DNA of 64,000 nucleotides, taken from the NCBI GenBank assembly GCA_016720825.1, contig JADKJV010000005.1, positions 1 through 64,000 on the forward strand, given 5' to 3'. A program made the position numbers and the translations under genes. Positions within the stretch are counted from its first letter, which is position 1; every line of letters starts with the position of its first letter. The notes beneath the pieces are model-generated. The model searched no databases. It was not told the origin of the DNA and worked only from the letters and a program-made list of their open reading frames with translations. Source of the stretch: Chitinophagaceae bacterium. GTDB taxonomy: Bacteria; Bacteroidota; Bacteroidia; Chitinophagales; Chitinophagaceae. Of the stretch, positions 35,729-45,776 are shown piece after piece.

Positions 35729-36008
35729 TTGAATGCATATTTAATCCACTAAGTACTTTTTCTTTATCAGACAGATCGCCAATAATCCTTTTCAGGGGCT
35801 TCGGTGTTTTTTTTATTAACGTAGGGATTGCGAAAATCTCATCCCGTTCAGCCAAATGCGGTGTTTTCAGTAAGTCAACCACTTCAATGGTATGTTTATC
35901 CCGGAGATGTTCTTTGCTGTACTTTGTTATATTCTCCAGGGCGAGAACAGATTTAGGAGTCTGCCCGGCTATATATAACCAAAGTTCCCAGTATTCCTCT
36001 TTTGCCAT
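35706..36008 (-). CDS. kaiB: KaiB-like protein 1 (canonical)
   Basis: The 100-aa product is very close to cyanobacterial KaiB: LYIAGQTPKSVLALENI, IEVVDLLKTPHLAERDEIFAIPTLIKKTPKPLKRIIGDLSDKEKVL. KaiB switches fold to bind KaiC in the clock cycle of cyanobacteria. It is located 21 bp after kaiC, with the second kaiB overlapping its 3' end. Together with KaiC but with no KaiA, it may form a hourglass-type or stress-related timer. Confidence 0.93.
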   Translation of the reverse strand: MAKEEYWELWLYIAGQTPKSVLALENITKYSKEHLRDKHTIEVVDLLKTPHLAERDEIFAIPTLIKKTPKPLKRIIGDLSDKEKVLSGLNMHSIVRPDGK

Positions 36009-36029
36009 TTCAGTTGTCTTTTAATTAGA

Positions 36030-37514
36030 TTAAACTTTTGCCGTATAAACAGCCGCTCTCCCATTGCCATTATGACTTTGCTTTTTTATTGCTAATTCGT
36101 CAACAATTTTAACCCCCTGATTAGTTACAGAATAACTGCAAATCTCACTTGAATGCCCCATACCCCGTGATTTCACTATATACAGGCTCCGGATTCTGAT
36201 TCCGTTTTTCTCTTCATTTCTCAGTTTTATCCAGGTATCGGCGAGGGATGAGACAGCATCTTCGGTTGAATCATTTTGGCTGCCTGGCTGCTCCTGGGAA
36301 AGTGACGTAAACAAGGCATTAATCTGGTACATTTTCAGCATATCCATCAGCCTGGCAAGCATCGCTCTCACTTCACCACGGCTTCCCACTGAAACCAGAC
36401 TGCTGATTGGGTCTATAATTACTGTTTGGGGTTTAAAATCCTTGATATACTTGTGCAAGGACAACAAATGCATTTCCAGGCCATGCAATGAAGGGCGGGA
36501 AGAATGAATCAGAAGCAGTTTTGATTTTACATAAGGGTTTAAATTCATGCCAACAGATTGCATGTTCCTGATCAGCTGGTTCGGGGATTCTTCAAAAGAA
36601 AAATAAAGAACTTTCTCTTTCCGCTTACAACTGCTTAATGCAAAATAGGCTGCAATGATAGTTTTCGTCGTACCCGCGGAACCAGTGATCAATGTGCAAT
36701 TCCCTTTAAAATAACCGTTACCATCAAACAATTTATCAAGTGCCGGAAGCCCGGTGGAAATTATTTCTGTGGAAGTGACATGTTCCAGTTTTAAGGATGT
36801 GATGGGGAGAACAGAAACCCCGTTTTCATCTATCAGGAATGGGTATTCATTAGTACCATGTGTTGACCCCCTGTATTTAACAATCCTTAATCTTCTGGTT
36901 GCAATTTGTTCGATTACCCGGAAATCAAGCAGGATAACACAATCAGAAACATATTCTTCAAGGCCCTGACGGGTCAGCGTTGTATCGCCCCGTTCGCCGG
37001 TAATAATGGTTGTAACACCTTTTTCTTTCAGCCATTGAAATAGCCTCCGGATTTCCGAACGAAGTATTGTGGTATTACTCAGACCGGAAAATAACGACTC
37101 AATAGTGTCCAGCACTACCCTTTTTGCCCCGATCGAGTCTATGGCATGACCAAGCCTGATAAATAACCCTTCAAGGTCATATTCACCAGTTTCCTGAATT
37201 TCAGATCTTTCAATTCTGACATGATCAATCCTGAGCTTATTTTCTCCGGATAATTTCCCCAGATCAAATCCAAACGATTTTACATTTTCTGTCAGGTCTT
37301 TGGCCGTTTCCTCAAAACTCATGAAGACCCCCGGTTCATTAAATTCTGTGATCCCTTTAATCAGAAATTGAATAGCTAAAACAGTCTTACCACAACCAGC
37401 ACTTCCGCAAATAAGCGTTGGGCGGCCTTTGGGAAGACCACCTCCTGTTATTTCATCGAGTCCGTATATGCCAGTTGGTGTTTTTGGAAAGGCTGTAAGT
37501 TTTGTTTGGCTCAT
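36030..37514 (-). CDS. kaiC: KaiC-like double RecA ATPase/kinase
   Basis: The 494-aa product starts at the Met of MSQTKLTAFPKTPTG (the family start; 9 codons upstream are open). CI has Walker A GSAGCGKT (37-44) and the catalytic Glu pair E68-E69 in MSFEET. CII has GSAGTTKT (278-285), in which the usual Gly after T is replaced by Thr, and E308-E309 in FSFEESP. The site aligned to cyanobacterial S431/T432 is S422-S423 in DAVSSLADTWIKL. KaiC autophosphorylates and hydrolyses ATP slowly. The gene is the first in the kaiC-kaiB-kaiB-kinase-receiver operon. There is no kaiA. Confidence 0.92.
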   Translation of the reverse strand: MSQTKLTAFPKTPTGIYGLDEITGGGLPKGRPTLICGSAGCGKTVLAIQFLIKGITEFNEPGVFMSFEETAKDLTENVKSFGFDLGKLSGENKLRIDHVRIERSEIQETGEYDLEGLFIRLGHAIDSIGAKRVVLDTIESLFSGLSNTTILRSEIRRLFQWLKEKGVTTIITGERGDTTLTRQGLEEYVSDCVILLDFRVIEQIATRRLRIVKYRGSTHGTNEYPFLIDENGVSVLPITSLKLEHVTSTEIISTGLPALDKLFDGNGYFKGNCTLITGSAGTTKTIIAAYFALSSCKRKEKVLYFSFEESPNQLIRNMQSVGMNLNPYVKSKLLLIHSSRPSLHGLEMHLLSLHKYIKDFKPQTVIIDPISSLVSVGSRGEVRAMLARLMDMLKMYQINALFTSLSQEQPGSQNDSTEDAVSSLADTWIKLRNEEKNGIRIRSLYIVKSRGMGHSSEICSYSVTNQGVKIVDELAIKKQSHNGNGRAAVYTAKV

Positions 37515-37882
37515 GAATGAATTTGGGTTTAGCGATGTCAATCGAAGATGCAGAAAAGGTAGTCTTATCGTGATTCAATACAAGTATGCGTTTCCTTAAA
37601 TAATTTATACAATTCACACATTTTAATGTTGTGACCAGTATCTGTAAATCCACCAGCTGTAAAAAAAATAACAGCTTAAGAATCAGAATATTAACTGTAA
37701 GACTGAAAGGATGAAGAAAGAGATCAGATAAGGGATAATAAAGATTAGATAATAGATATCAGAGATTAGATATAGAGCGGAAAACGCGGGTTGGCGTTTT
37801 TACCACAAAGGACACAAAGTTTAAACAAAGGACACAAGGTATCACGTTTGGATTTTGGAATTTGAGATTTGGAATTTCATTA
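37515..37882. other. Gap upstream of the kai operon with simple repeats
   Basis: It contains AT-rich GATTAGATA-type repeats (37740-37775), two GGACACAAAG/GGACACAAGG units (37810-37840) and a GGAATTTGAGATTTGGAATT block (37845-37877) related to the hairpin at 31011. No gene is seen. The kaiC promoter must be here. Confidence 0.55.
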
Positions 37883-38485
37883 CTAAAGCAGCTTTATACT
37901 AAACTTCCCCTCCGAAATAACAGTATTACTTCCATTCACTTTCACCCCGCTGCCACCGAAGGTGCCGGTAGCGATTTTGGTTTGGTGGTTATAGGTATCA
38001 ATATGTACAAAGAAAGGGGTGGTCGGGTAAGTGATATATATATAGGACGGCGTTACGCGGTCATAATAATAAAATGCCACGCGGTCAACCTGGATATTGG
38101 TTTTATCCCTGTCGAGGCTTTCGTTCAGGTAGGCGGTAATAACCATGCCGGTGTCCCGGGAACAGGAAGAAGGACCGAAAAAAGTAAAGGAAGATCTCTC
38201 CAGCGTGATAATAGCAGTATCAATGGTGCCACAGGCCTGTGCCTGCTGGGCCTTCAGACTCCAGTGATTGAGATCGACCGGAGTAGTCAGGTGATCACAG
38301 CTGGAGCAATGGGGTAATTCACTGGCCGATGGTGGTGGCGGCGGCGGGACGATGACTGTATCCCGGGGCCGGGTATTTGCTCCTTCGAAACTGTATTCTT
38401 TGGCACAGCCGCTGATATTCAGTAAGATGAAAATTCCTGCTGATACTATTACCAAAAGAATATGCTTCGGATTGCTGAATGACAT
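37883..38485 (-). CDS. Lipoprotein of unknown function
   Basis: The 200-aa product starts at the Met of MSFSNPKHILLVIVSAG, 26 codons after the first open ATG, because this gives a clean lipoprotein signal ending ISGC (lipobox) with Cys-Ala-Lys-Glu after. A Pro-rich linker (VPPPPPP) and a CSSCD motif follow, then a compact beta domain (TPFFVHIDTYNHQ, GTFGGSGVKVNGSNTV). The family was not recognised; it resembles many small Chitinophagaceae surface lipoproteins. Confidence 0.6.
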   Translation of the reverse strand: MSFSNPKHILLVIVSAGIFILLNISGCAKEYSFEGANTRPRDTVIVPPPPPPSASELPHCSSCDHLTTPVDLNHWSLKAQQAQACGTIDTAIITLERSSFTFFGPSSCSRDTGMVITAYLNESLDRDKTNIQVDRVAFYYYDRVTPSYIYITYPTTPFFVHIDTYNHQTKIATGTFGGSGVKVNGSNTVISEGKFSIKLL

Positions 38486-38827
38486 TGTTACCAGATATAA
38501 TCGGGAAAAAACACAAAAAAGCTGCCTTGATAAATCTAGTCTAATTTCTTTACAGAAGCCCAATACACCAGCAGGATCTTTGAATCCCCGGACTTAAGTT
38601 TTTGAATGACAAGAGTACAGGCAAGAAACCGATATGCCTGCAACAGCCTTCTTTAGAATTAATAATCCGGGCTCTTTCAGCCCACCAGTATCACGCGACT
38701 TAGTTTTTGTTCAATTCTGCGAAAGCCAGGCTAAACAGCCCCCCGTCAGCTAACTCATCCCTGTCAGATGCTCAATCTGGTATTTATGAAATGGATAATT
38801 AAAGTAGGTTAATCAAAATTATTTATC
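38486..38827. other. Gap between divergent genes
   Basis: No gene, tRNA or clear hairpin was recognised. Promoters of the lipoprotein and the astacin gene should lie here. Confidence 0.45.
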
Positions 38828-40390
38828 ATGAAAGCAAGTTTTATATTGTTGAGCCTGTTTGTAACTGTTATCAGTTCAATGCAGGCCCAGGTAACACAGC
38901 AGGTCAGGGCAAAACGGGTAACGGCAACCCAAAACCAGTTCCCGGCTAAAATTTCCACTTCTGCAACAGAAACCAATAAGAAATCAGCCGTTCTCGAAGC
39001 TATCAATTTCCCCAATGCATATACAAGTATGAAGTTGCGGCTTCCATTTGCATCAGAAGAGAAAACTTACCTGGTACAGAAAACCGGTCATTTTTTTATC
39101 CTGCACGGCGATATAATTGTAGGAGATGATTTTCCGAAAACCATGGCGTATTCCACGCCTGATTTTTCTTTTATCAGTTTCCAATGGGCAAATGCAACTA
39201 TGCCCATTGTAATTGATCCCTCCATATATGCAAACGGGATGGGCGATATTGTTCATGCCGCCATTGCAAATTTCAACAGCCAGACTGAGTTGTGTCTGGT
39301 TCCCAGAACAAGCCAGGATGATTATGTCAATATCAGTTTCTCCATGAATTTGGGAACAGCTGCGGGTGTTTCCAAACTCGGCAGGCAGGGCGGCGGGCAA
39401 CCTTTACAGCTGGGTTCCAGTGCAACAATCGGAACCGTTATGCATGAACTGATGCATGCTGCAGGGTTTTATCATGAACAATGCAGGACTGACAGGGACA
39501 ATTTTATCAAATTACATGAGGAGAATATGCAGGATGATAAGAAAAACCAGTTCCAGATTGAAGTTGGCACTGCACAAAGTACTTATGACTACTGTTCCAT
39601 TATGCATTACAGTGCTACGGCTTTTTCTAAAAACGGGAATGCAACCATTGAATGCATGATAAACGGTTTGCCGGTTCCCTGCCCTGATTGCCTCGGAAAC
39701 CGAACCAGTTTTACACAAAAAGATATTGATGGCATAGACAAGTTTTACAATAAGGTCAGCAGGTTTCCCTGCAACTCGCCGTTCCCCAACCCCAATCGTC
39801 AGCAGATGCAGTTTCCCGGTATTTACCCATCAGCTTCGCAGTCAGCCATGGCCGCTTTCAGGCAGAAAGCGGATATTGCCGGTAAGGAACATTTTGCGGG
39901 AGCTTTTCCCAATTTCCATGAAGCAAAAGCGGGAATCAATACGGTTGGCGGTACCATATTTATAAAATCAACCGTTGCGGTTTGGCAGGATGTTCCCCTT
40001 GCGCAATTAGGCAATCCTTCTATTGATGATTTTGCAGCCCGGATGCGGGCCACACAAAATTATGCAGTGGCAAACGGATACCTCGGCGGTTTCCCAACTT
40101 ATCACCATGCTAATTATGGAAGCGGTATTGTGTGCGGTACGGTTTTACTGGGGCCTGCTGCAGCAGACTGGCGTGATGTACCCATTGCTGAATTAGGCAA
40201 TCCTCCCCTGGATGATATTGGTGCCAGGTTCAGATCGGCCAATGACTACGCGGTGAGAAATGGATACCTGGGAGGTTTCCCCACATTTCATCATGCAAAT
40301 TATGGCAGTGGGATCGTTTGCGGAATCATCCTGATTAAAAAAACGGCGGGCGAATGGAGAGATGTAGTGATCATTGAAGGGCCCAGGTAA
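38828..40390 (+). CDS. Secreted astacin-type metalloprotease (M12A) with C-terminal repeats
   Basis: The 520-aa product has a signal peptide (ILLSLFVTVISSMQAQ). The catalytic motif HELMHAAGFYHEQCRTDRD begins at H206 (H206, H210, H216 as zinc ligands, E207), and the Met-turn SIMHYSATAF follows 50 residues later. The N-terminal portion (about 20-110) looks like a propeptide. After about residue 325 three repeats of about 57 aa follow, each with GG(F)P-(x)HxANYG(SG) and WRDVP-A-LGNP. The last two are the closest match. The repeats may bind substrate or polysaccharide. A type A sorting tail is not evident. Confidence 0.85.
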   Translation: MKASFILLSLFVTVISSMQAQVTQQVRAKRVTATQNQFPAKISTSATETNKKSAVLEAINFPNAYTSMKLRLPFASEEKTYLVQKTGHFFILHGDIIVGDDFPKTMAYSTPDFSFISFQWANATMPIVIDPSIYANGMGDIVHAAIANFNSQTELCLVPRTSQDDYVNISFSMNLGTAAGVSKLGRQGGGQPLQLGSSATIGTVMHELMHAAGFYHEQCRTDRDNFIKLHEENMQDDKKNQFQIEVGTAQSTYDYCSIMHYSATAFSKNGNATIECMINGLPVPCPDCLGNRTSFTQKDIDGIDKFYNKVSRFPCNSPFPNPNRQQMQFPGIYPSASQSAMAAFRQKADIAGKEHFAGAFPNFHEAKAGINTVGGTIFIKSTVAVWQDVPLAQLGNPSIDDFAARMRATQNYAVANGYLGGFPTYHHANYGSGIVCGTVLLGPAAADWRDVPIAELGNPPLDDIGARFRSANDYAVRNGYLGGFPTFHHANYGSGIVCGIILIKKTAGEWRDVVIIEGPR

Positions 40391-40442
40391 AAACTTGCCG
40401 GAAAAAATCAAAAAACTGATTTATTACCAGAAGGTATATTTA

Positions 40443-40472
40443 AAACTGCCGGTTAACCCGGCAGTTTTTTTT
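40443..40472 (+). terminator. Rho-independent terminator of the astacin gene
   Basis: AAACTGCCGG (40443-40452) pairs perfectly with CCGGCAGTTT (40458-40467) and runs into a T-stretch up to 40472. It lies 52 bp after the stop. Confidence 0.85.
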
Positions 40473-40500
40473 GAACTTTTTCATCAATTCCCGCAAAGCA

Positions 40501-40522
40501 CAAAGGGGCGAAAGCCCCTTTG
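40501..40522 (-). terminator. Hairpin downstream of the 40545 gene
   Basis: CAAAGGGGC (40501-40509) and GCCCCTTTG (40514-40522) pair perfectly around a GAAA (on minus TTTC) loop. It lies 22 bp after the minus-strand stop. The U-run is weak. Confidence 0.6.
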
Positions 40523-40544
40523 AATAGTTTAATTTAATCTGAAA

Positions 40545-41915
40545 TTATTGTTTCAGTACCTGCAATGGTTTTATATCCAGATCTGCAATTCGCAGTGAAT
40601 ATATTCCTGAAGGCATTTGTCCGAGGTCAATAGAGACCTGGTTCAGCCCCTGCATACAGTGAATCAGTTTCCGTTGAATGGTCCTGCCACTCATATCATT
40701 CACGAGCAGGAAATAATTGTTTTCCGCCGGAGCTGTAAAAGCAAGGCTGATATTACCGCTGGTAGGATTAGGGAATACCCGCATACTGGCTGATCCGGGG
40801 TCGCTGGTATTTACGGCCACGATATATGAATACACCGGCCGGCCGGCATCGTTTACCTGTTTCAGCCTGTAGTAATTGATCCCTGGCAGCGGTTGTATAT
40901 CTGCATATTCATAATACTGCCTGGTCTGGCTGTTTCCAGAACCCGGAACACGGGCAAGTGTATTGAATTGTTTGCCATCGGATGAACGTTCCAGTTCAAA
41001 AAAATTATTATCTGTTTCTGAAGCAGTAGCCCAGTTCAACCGCACCTGCCTGTTTTGATAATTTGCTTTGAGGTAGAGCAATGAAAAAGCCAGGGGTTCA
41101 CCGGAATTGGCAAGCGTAAACCGGTTGAGTGTATCCACACCAATCTTGGTTACAATATTCCCTGTAGGGTCCATACCTTCTTCTCCAATATTCCTCCAAT
41201 GTATGCCGGCATTTTCGCTGGTAAAGAAACTCAGGTTCCCTTCACCCACACCAGCAAGCTCTGACTCAAAATAATAAAAATCAAGTGTAGCATCTGCAGC
41301 ATTGTTATTATCAGGTATCACATCAAAATAACGATAAACAGATGCGCTCCCCTGTTGCTGGTGACCCCGGCGAATGATAACAGTACCCAGGTTTACTGCA
41401 CTGGTTACTGACAAGCCAATATTTCCGGGATTCAAAGCAGTGGGCGCATTCATTACCCTGGAAACACGAATATAACCACCCGTCATACCTGTCACCCGGC
41501 TTGCATTGTTTTCTCCTGACAAACTGCCTGTAGTCCCCAGGTCTAAAATATAATTATTTAAAAAAACACTGTCGCCACTGCTGAATATCAGCTGGTGGTT
41601 AACATTGATGTTATGGTTTAATTGAATTCCATTCGCGGATTTAGCCAGCATCAGGTCATAGAAAGTGGAAGTTGCACCGCCCCCAATAAATGCGGCAGTC
41701 GTTCCGGTATTCCCGGTGAATTTCACAGTGCTCAAATCCGGTGTGAAAACACCATCATTGGTAATCGCCCCGTTATTCAGTACAAGGTAAACAGATCCCG
41801 ATGCGACAAGGTTATTCCCGGCAGTGATCACTACGCCACCCTGGCCAACCACGTGGCTGCTGGTCAAAAGAACCGCAAGAACCACTAAGCTTTTTAATTT
41901 TGTAATAGTTTCCAT
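40545..41915 (-). CDS. T9SS type A sorting domain surface protein
   Basis: The 456-aa product has a signal peptide (LVVLAVLLTSSHVVGQ). The N-terminal half is a beta-helix-like stretch (NNGAITNDGVFTPDLSTVKFTGN). The middle part (RQVRLNWATASETDNNFFELERSSDGKQF) is the fibronectin-like module common before the tail. The C-terminus (SMRVFPNPTSGNISLAF, GMPSGIYSLRIADL) is the type A sorting domain. Its role is probably structural or adhesive. It is followed downstream by a hairpin terminator and preceded by the gene at 41961, which is in the same direction 45 bp away. Confidence 0.8.
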   Translation of the reverse strand: METITKLKSLVVLAVLLTSSHVVGQGGVVITAGNNLVASGSVYLVLNNGAITNDGVFTPDLSTVKFTGNTGTTAAFIGGGATSTFYDLMLAKSANGIQLNHNINVNHQLIFSSGDSVFLNNYILDLGTTGSLSGENNASRVTGMTGGYIRVSRVMNAPTALNPGNIGLSVTSAVNLGTVIIRRGHQQQGSASVYRYFDVIPDNNNAADATLDFYYFESELAGVGEGNLSFFTSENAGIHWRNIGEEGMDPTGNIVTKIGVDTLNRFTLANSGEPLAFSLLYLKANYQNRQVRLNWATASETDNNFFELERSSDGKQFNTLARVPGSGNSQTRQYYEYADIQPLPGINYYRLKQVNDAGRPVYSYIVAVNTSDPGSASMRVFPNPTSGNISLAFTAPAENNYFLLVNDMSGRTIQRKLIHCMQGLNQVSIDLGQMPSGIYSLRIADLDIKPLQVLKQ

Positions 41916-41960
41916 ACTTAGATATTAGATATCAGATATTAGTTCTGTAACCCGGTTATC

Positions 41961-43055
41961 TTATTTTACATATTGGCTGTGACTGCCTACTGCATCTATT
42001 TCATAATGCAGGTCAAATGACAATACGGCTGCATTTCCATTATAGTCATCATTACCATCAGCTGATTTCCGGAAAAAACGGCACATCAGGATACTGCTGA
42101 TTTTATTCTGGCTGGCAGAAGGTGTGATGGAAGAAAATCCGGTAATCAGGTGTTTATCTGCGTCTCCTGATGCCACATCAGCAGAAGTGGCAGTAATAAT
42201 AGTTGTATTGGAAAAAGCAATTGGCGTAGTGGCATCATAATTGACCCAGGTATATTCCAGTCCCCATACAACATTACCGGCCGTTGAAGCCTGCGGTGCC
42301 CAATGTACGTGCGGGTAAATAGTTGTTCCTTCTTTCCAGTTATGCGGCATTTGAATTGAAAAGAACACTTCCTCCTCATCTGAAGAACTGTTTTGGTCTT
42401 CAAATGTAAAAGTATAAACACCCCGGCTGCCGCTGCCATCGCTTTTCATTTGTGACCATACTGCCTGCCGGTCGTTTCCCAGCCTGCTGTTAAACAAAGG
42501 CACCACAATATCATTAAAGGCAGTGGCACTGCCTTCCAGCATGATTGTACCATCTGATTCAATCAGTGTATGGTTTGTCGCATCACCAATTACGGTATTA
42601 CCGCTGCTGGAAATATTTATTCTTTGTGAGCCATTCGTTTTAATTACAAATCCCTGCGCATCAGTAGTGCCGATGAAATCTGTACCTGCAGTAGTCCCTG
42701 CATTGCCGCTCAGTTTCCATCCTGTATTGCTGGTTACCAGTTTTGTCCAGGCAGGTGATCCTGCAGTACCGCTGTTGAAATAAAAACCGGTTCCATCAGC
42801 GAGGGCCGCATTTGTATTAAATACAAGCAGGCTGGTAGCGGGGTTGGAAATTGTTGTTCCATCGGAAAGCGATGTAAGGCTAACACGTGGAATCAGCAAA
42901 CCTTTGCTGGCACTAACCACATCCAGCATGGCAGAAGCATCCGGTACGGCACCGGTGGTGTTGATACCCAGGTTTTGAGCGGAGAGCGTCAGGCTGTTTA
43001 GCCCTGCGAATAAAAAAATAAAAGCAAACTGCAGAGAACGTATTACTGTTTTCAT
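41961..43055 (-). CDS. Cell-surface protein with tail-fibre-like N-terminal module
   Basis: The 364-aa product has a signal peptide (FAFIFLFAGLNSLTLSAQ). The motif NLGINTTGAVPDASAMLDV followed by SKGLLIPRVSLTSL is the standard N-terminal module of Bacteroidota surface fibres. The C-terminal half (VPLFNSRLGNDRQAVW to HYEIDAVGSHSQYVK) is a distinct beta domain without a sorting tail that I can see. It is likely to form an operon with the T9SS protein after it. Confidence 0.7.
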   Translation of the reverse strand: MKTVIRSLQFAFIFLFAGLNSLTLSAQNLGINTTGAVPDASAMLDVVSASKGLLIPRVSLTSLSDGTTISNPATSLLVFNTNAALADGTGFYFNSGTAGSPAWTKLVTSNTGWKLSGNAGTTAGTDFIGTTDAQGFVIKTNGSQRINISSSGNTVIGDATNHTLIESDGTIMLEGSATAFNDIVVPLFNSRLGNDRQAVWSQMKSDGSGSRGVYTFTFEDQNSSSDEEEVFFSIQMPHNWKEGTTIYPHVHWAPQASTAGNVVWGLEYTWVNYDATTPIAFSNTTIITATSADVASGDADKHLITGFSSITPSASQNKISSILMCRFFRKSADGNDDYNGNAAVLSFDLHYEIDAVGSHSQYVK

Positions 43056-43470
43056 AGCATTGGATTTTTAGCTCGGAATTAGTTATCGAATAAAATGATT
43101 CAGTGCGTAAAATTGGCGTGTATTACAACTAATATTTATGACTTACATTATCCATATAAAACCCGCAATTTTTTAATTGATAACCCCTAGTTATACATAA
43201 AAACGGTTGTGAATAGTGGCATTAATCCCGACAGCATACAACAACTGAAAGCTGTGGATAATATCATTCACCAGATCAAGGGTTATGCGCTTCAGCCTGC
43301 ACCATGATCCGAAACTCCGCTTTGTATTAAAGAAGTTACCTGTAAAACCAGACAGGCCAATAGGACATTTGTCCTATTTCCCCGCCCCCCCCGCTATCCC
43401 TAGTTTTGGAAGGTTCTAAACTCCCCTCCGGATGGCCTCGTTCCGTTTGGCCAGAACCAAAAATATGTAC
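43056..43470. other. Gap between divergent surface-protein genes
   Basis: No gene is supported. A run of C (near 43381-43391) and an AT-rich stretch are visible. Promoters for both sides are expected here. Confidence 0.45.
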
Positions 43471-45503
43471 ATGAAAAAGTTTTTACTTGCCACTTTATTT
43501 TTCCTTTTTTATTTTCAAATCCAGGCGCAGAATGTGGGTATAGGTACTACCAACCCTGTTGCACTTTTGCATGTAGCTGATAGCTCTGTACTTTTTTACG
43601 GGACCGCCGACAGTACCCGCAACGACAACATACAACCCGCCTGCTTCTGGTGCGGGGACAAGGATGATTTGGTATCCTCAAAAAGCTGCATTCAGGCAGG
43701 AATCTGTGAGCTACACAATGGGATAAAGGAAAGCATAGGGTCTTACTTTTCATTTGCAACCGGATTAAATTCAAAAGCAACGGGGGATGGATCTATTAGC
43801 ATGGGAATGTTACCACACCAGCGGGGGTATTCGCAGTTAGGCATAGTCAACAATTGCCTGGGATTTAATTTTCAACTGGCAAGTGATGCCAGTGGGAGGT
43901 TTCATTCAGCACAGGTTCTCTTACACATGCAAGTGGATTAAATTCATTCACTGCCGGGTTTGGTACAAATGCCAGCGGAATTCATTCATTTAGTACAGGC
44001 TCTGTTACCCGGGCCAGTGGCTCCAACGCAACCAGCATGGGAAGCAATACCTTAGCAAAATCTGTTAATAGCCTGGTCATTGGTCAAAACAACGATACTT
44101 CAAATACGAACAGCGTATTTGAAATCGGTAATGGCAGTTCTCCTTCGATCCGGAAAAATGCTTTGACAGTTTTAATGAATGGTAACCAGAATTGGACGAG
44201 CCAACAATAGCCACTTCATCTGCCAATACCAGACGGGAAACATGGCACCAATAGCTTAATAATGATCCTGGATCTACGGATGTTGGTGAATAAATACACT
44301 CAAATATCAAGCGTTTCCCCGAATGCAGATGGCATCTATTCGATTTAGCCCTTGGAAAACTCATTGACAGAACTTTTCGGGATAAATGGCAATATCGGTA
44401 TCGGCACAAGATCGCCAACGCCCAGTTACAATTGGCGAACACGGTTTGCCAACCGCAAAATAGTTCTTATGAAGTAGAGAATAATAACCACCAGTTTATC
44501 GGTTTTGGTATAAATAATGACATTGCTATATCAGGTTTCAGGCACCGCTATAGATCATGCCTTTTTTGCTGCTACTTCGCCTTCTACTTCGATTGAATTG
44601 ATGAGGATTAAAGGAAATGGGAACATTGGCATTGGAAACAGTAACCCTCTGGTACCTTTGTCTTTCCCGGGAGTTGGAGGGAAAAAAATCTCCTTATACC
44701 CCGGCGGGAGCGGCGATGCAGGGATGGGAATCTATCCCAATGAATTCCGTCTTTTCGCAGATAACCCCAATGCGGACATCACTTTTGGAATTGATGATTA
44801 CACTTTAGGTTTTTCCGAGAAGATCCGTTTTAAAGCGAACGGCAATATGGGAATCGGAACTTCTAATCCACTTGTACCACTGGCATTCAGCAATACTCTT
44901 GGAAATAAAATAGCCTTATACACAAACAGTACCACTTCTCAATATGGAATGGGGGTAGTTAGCGGGCTTTTACAGATTTATGGTGATGTAATATCTGCAG
45001 ATATCGGATTTGGCTACGGAAGCAGCAGCAATTTCACCGAACGCATGCGCATCAAAGGAACTGGCTTTGTTGGCATAGGCACCAGTAACCCCACCCAGGC
45101 CTTACACGTTGTTGGCAATATTTTCGCCACCGGCACCATCACCCCCTCCGATGCCCGCTATAAGAAAAACATTTTACTGATTGATCATCCGCTGGAAAAA
45201 CTGCAGCAACTCAATGGCGTTACCTATAACTACAGGCAGGATGAATTTCCCGACATGAAATTCCCCGTTGCCACACAGGTGGGATTGATTGCACAGGAGG
45301 TGGAGAAAGTATATCCGCAACTGGTATTTACTGATGATAAAGGATATAAGGCGGTGGATTATGTGAAGCTGATTCCGTTGCTGATTGAAACAGCTAAGGC
45401 TCAGCAAAAACAAGAAGAAACATTACAGCAAAAAGTAAATAAACAACAGGAAGAAATTGAAGCATTGAAAATACTGGTTGAAAAAATATTGAATAAAAAA
45501 TGA
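43471..45503 (+). CDS. Surface fibre protein with YadA-like repeats and S74 (intramolecular chaperone) tail, frameshifted
   Basis: The start is the Met of MKKFLLATLFFLFYFQIQAQ (signal). Next comes NVGIGTTNPVALLHV, YadA-head-like repeats (SFATGLNSKATGDGS; FTAGFGTNASGIHSFSTGS, VTRASGSNATSMGSNT) and GIGTSNP modules. The tail is the S74 domain (SDARYKKNI as the self-cleavage motif, then VGLIAQEVEKVYPQLV and a coiled coil). Several frameshifts lie between 43900 and 44520. This arrangement, where a fibre is trimerised by a removable tail, is known from phage and bacterial fibres. The tail is almost identical to the gene at 46175. Confidence 0.7.
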
Positions 45504-45521
45504 GATGGGGAGTGAAGTAAT

Positions 45522-45545
45522 GTGGTGGGTGAGGACACCCACCAC
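45522..45545. repeat. Perfect 10-bp hairpin after the first S74 gene
   Basis: GTGGTGGGTG (45522-45531) and CACCCACCAC (45536-45545) enclose AGGA. No T-run follows. The rest of the gap up to 45776 shows no gene. Confidence 0.6.
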
Positions 45546-45776
45546 GGCAGACGAAGTGTAGCGATGGGCGGAGACGGCGGACACACTCAATGCGGTGAGA
45601 ATCCTGTATGACAATGCGCTAAAATATTTGAGCAGAAATGGCAGCAAGGCAGCAATTGAAGGAAGTGGTAACCTACCCGGCAAACCACTGATACAACAGA
45701 TTCCCCGAAAGCGCAGCTCCGCCGCGCGCGCCGCGAGAAACTTAAGTATTGAATTAAATTAAGGAATCTATTAGTA

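Noticed and set aside
36030..37541. A KaiA gene in the operon
   Set aside because: No frame resembling KaiA is present in or around the operon; output is through the kinase.
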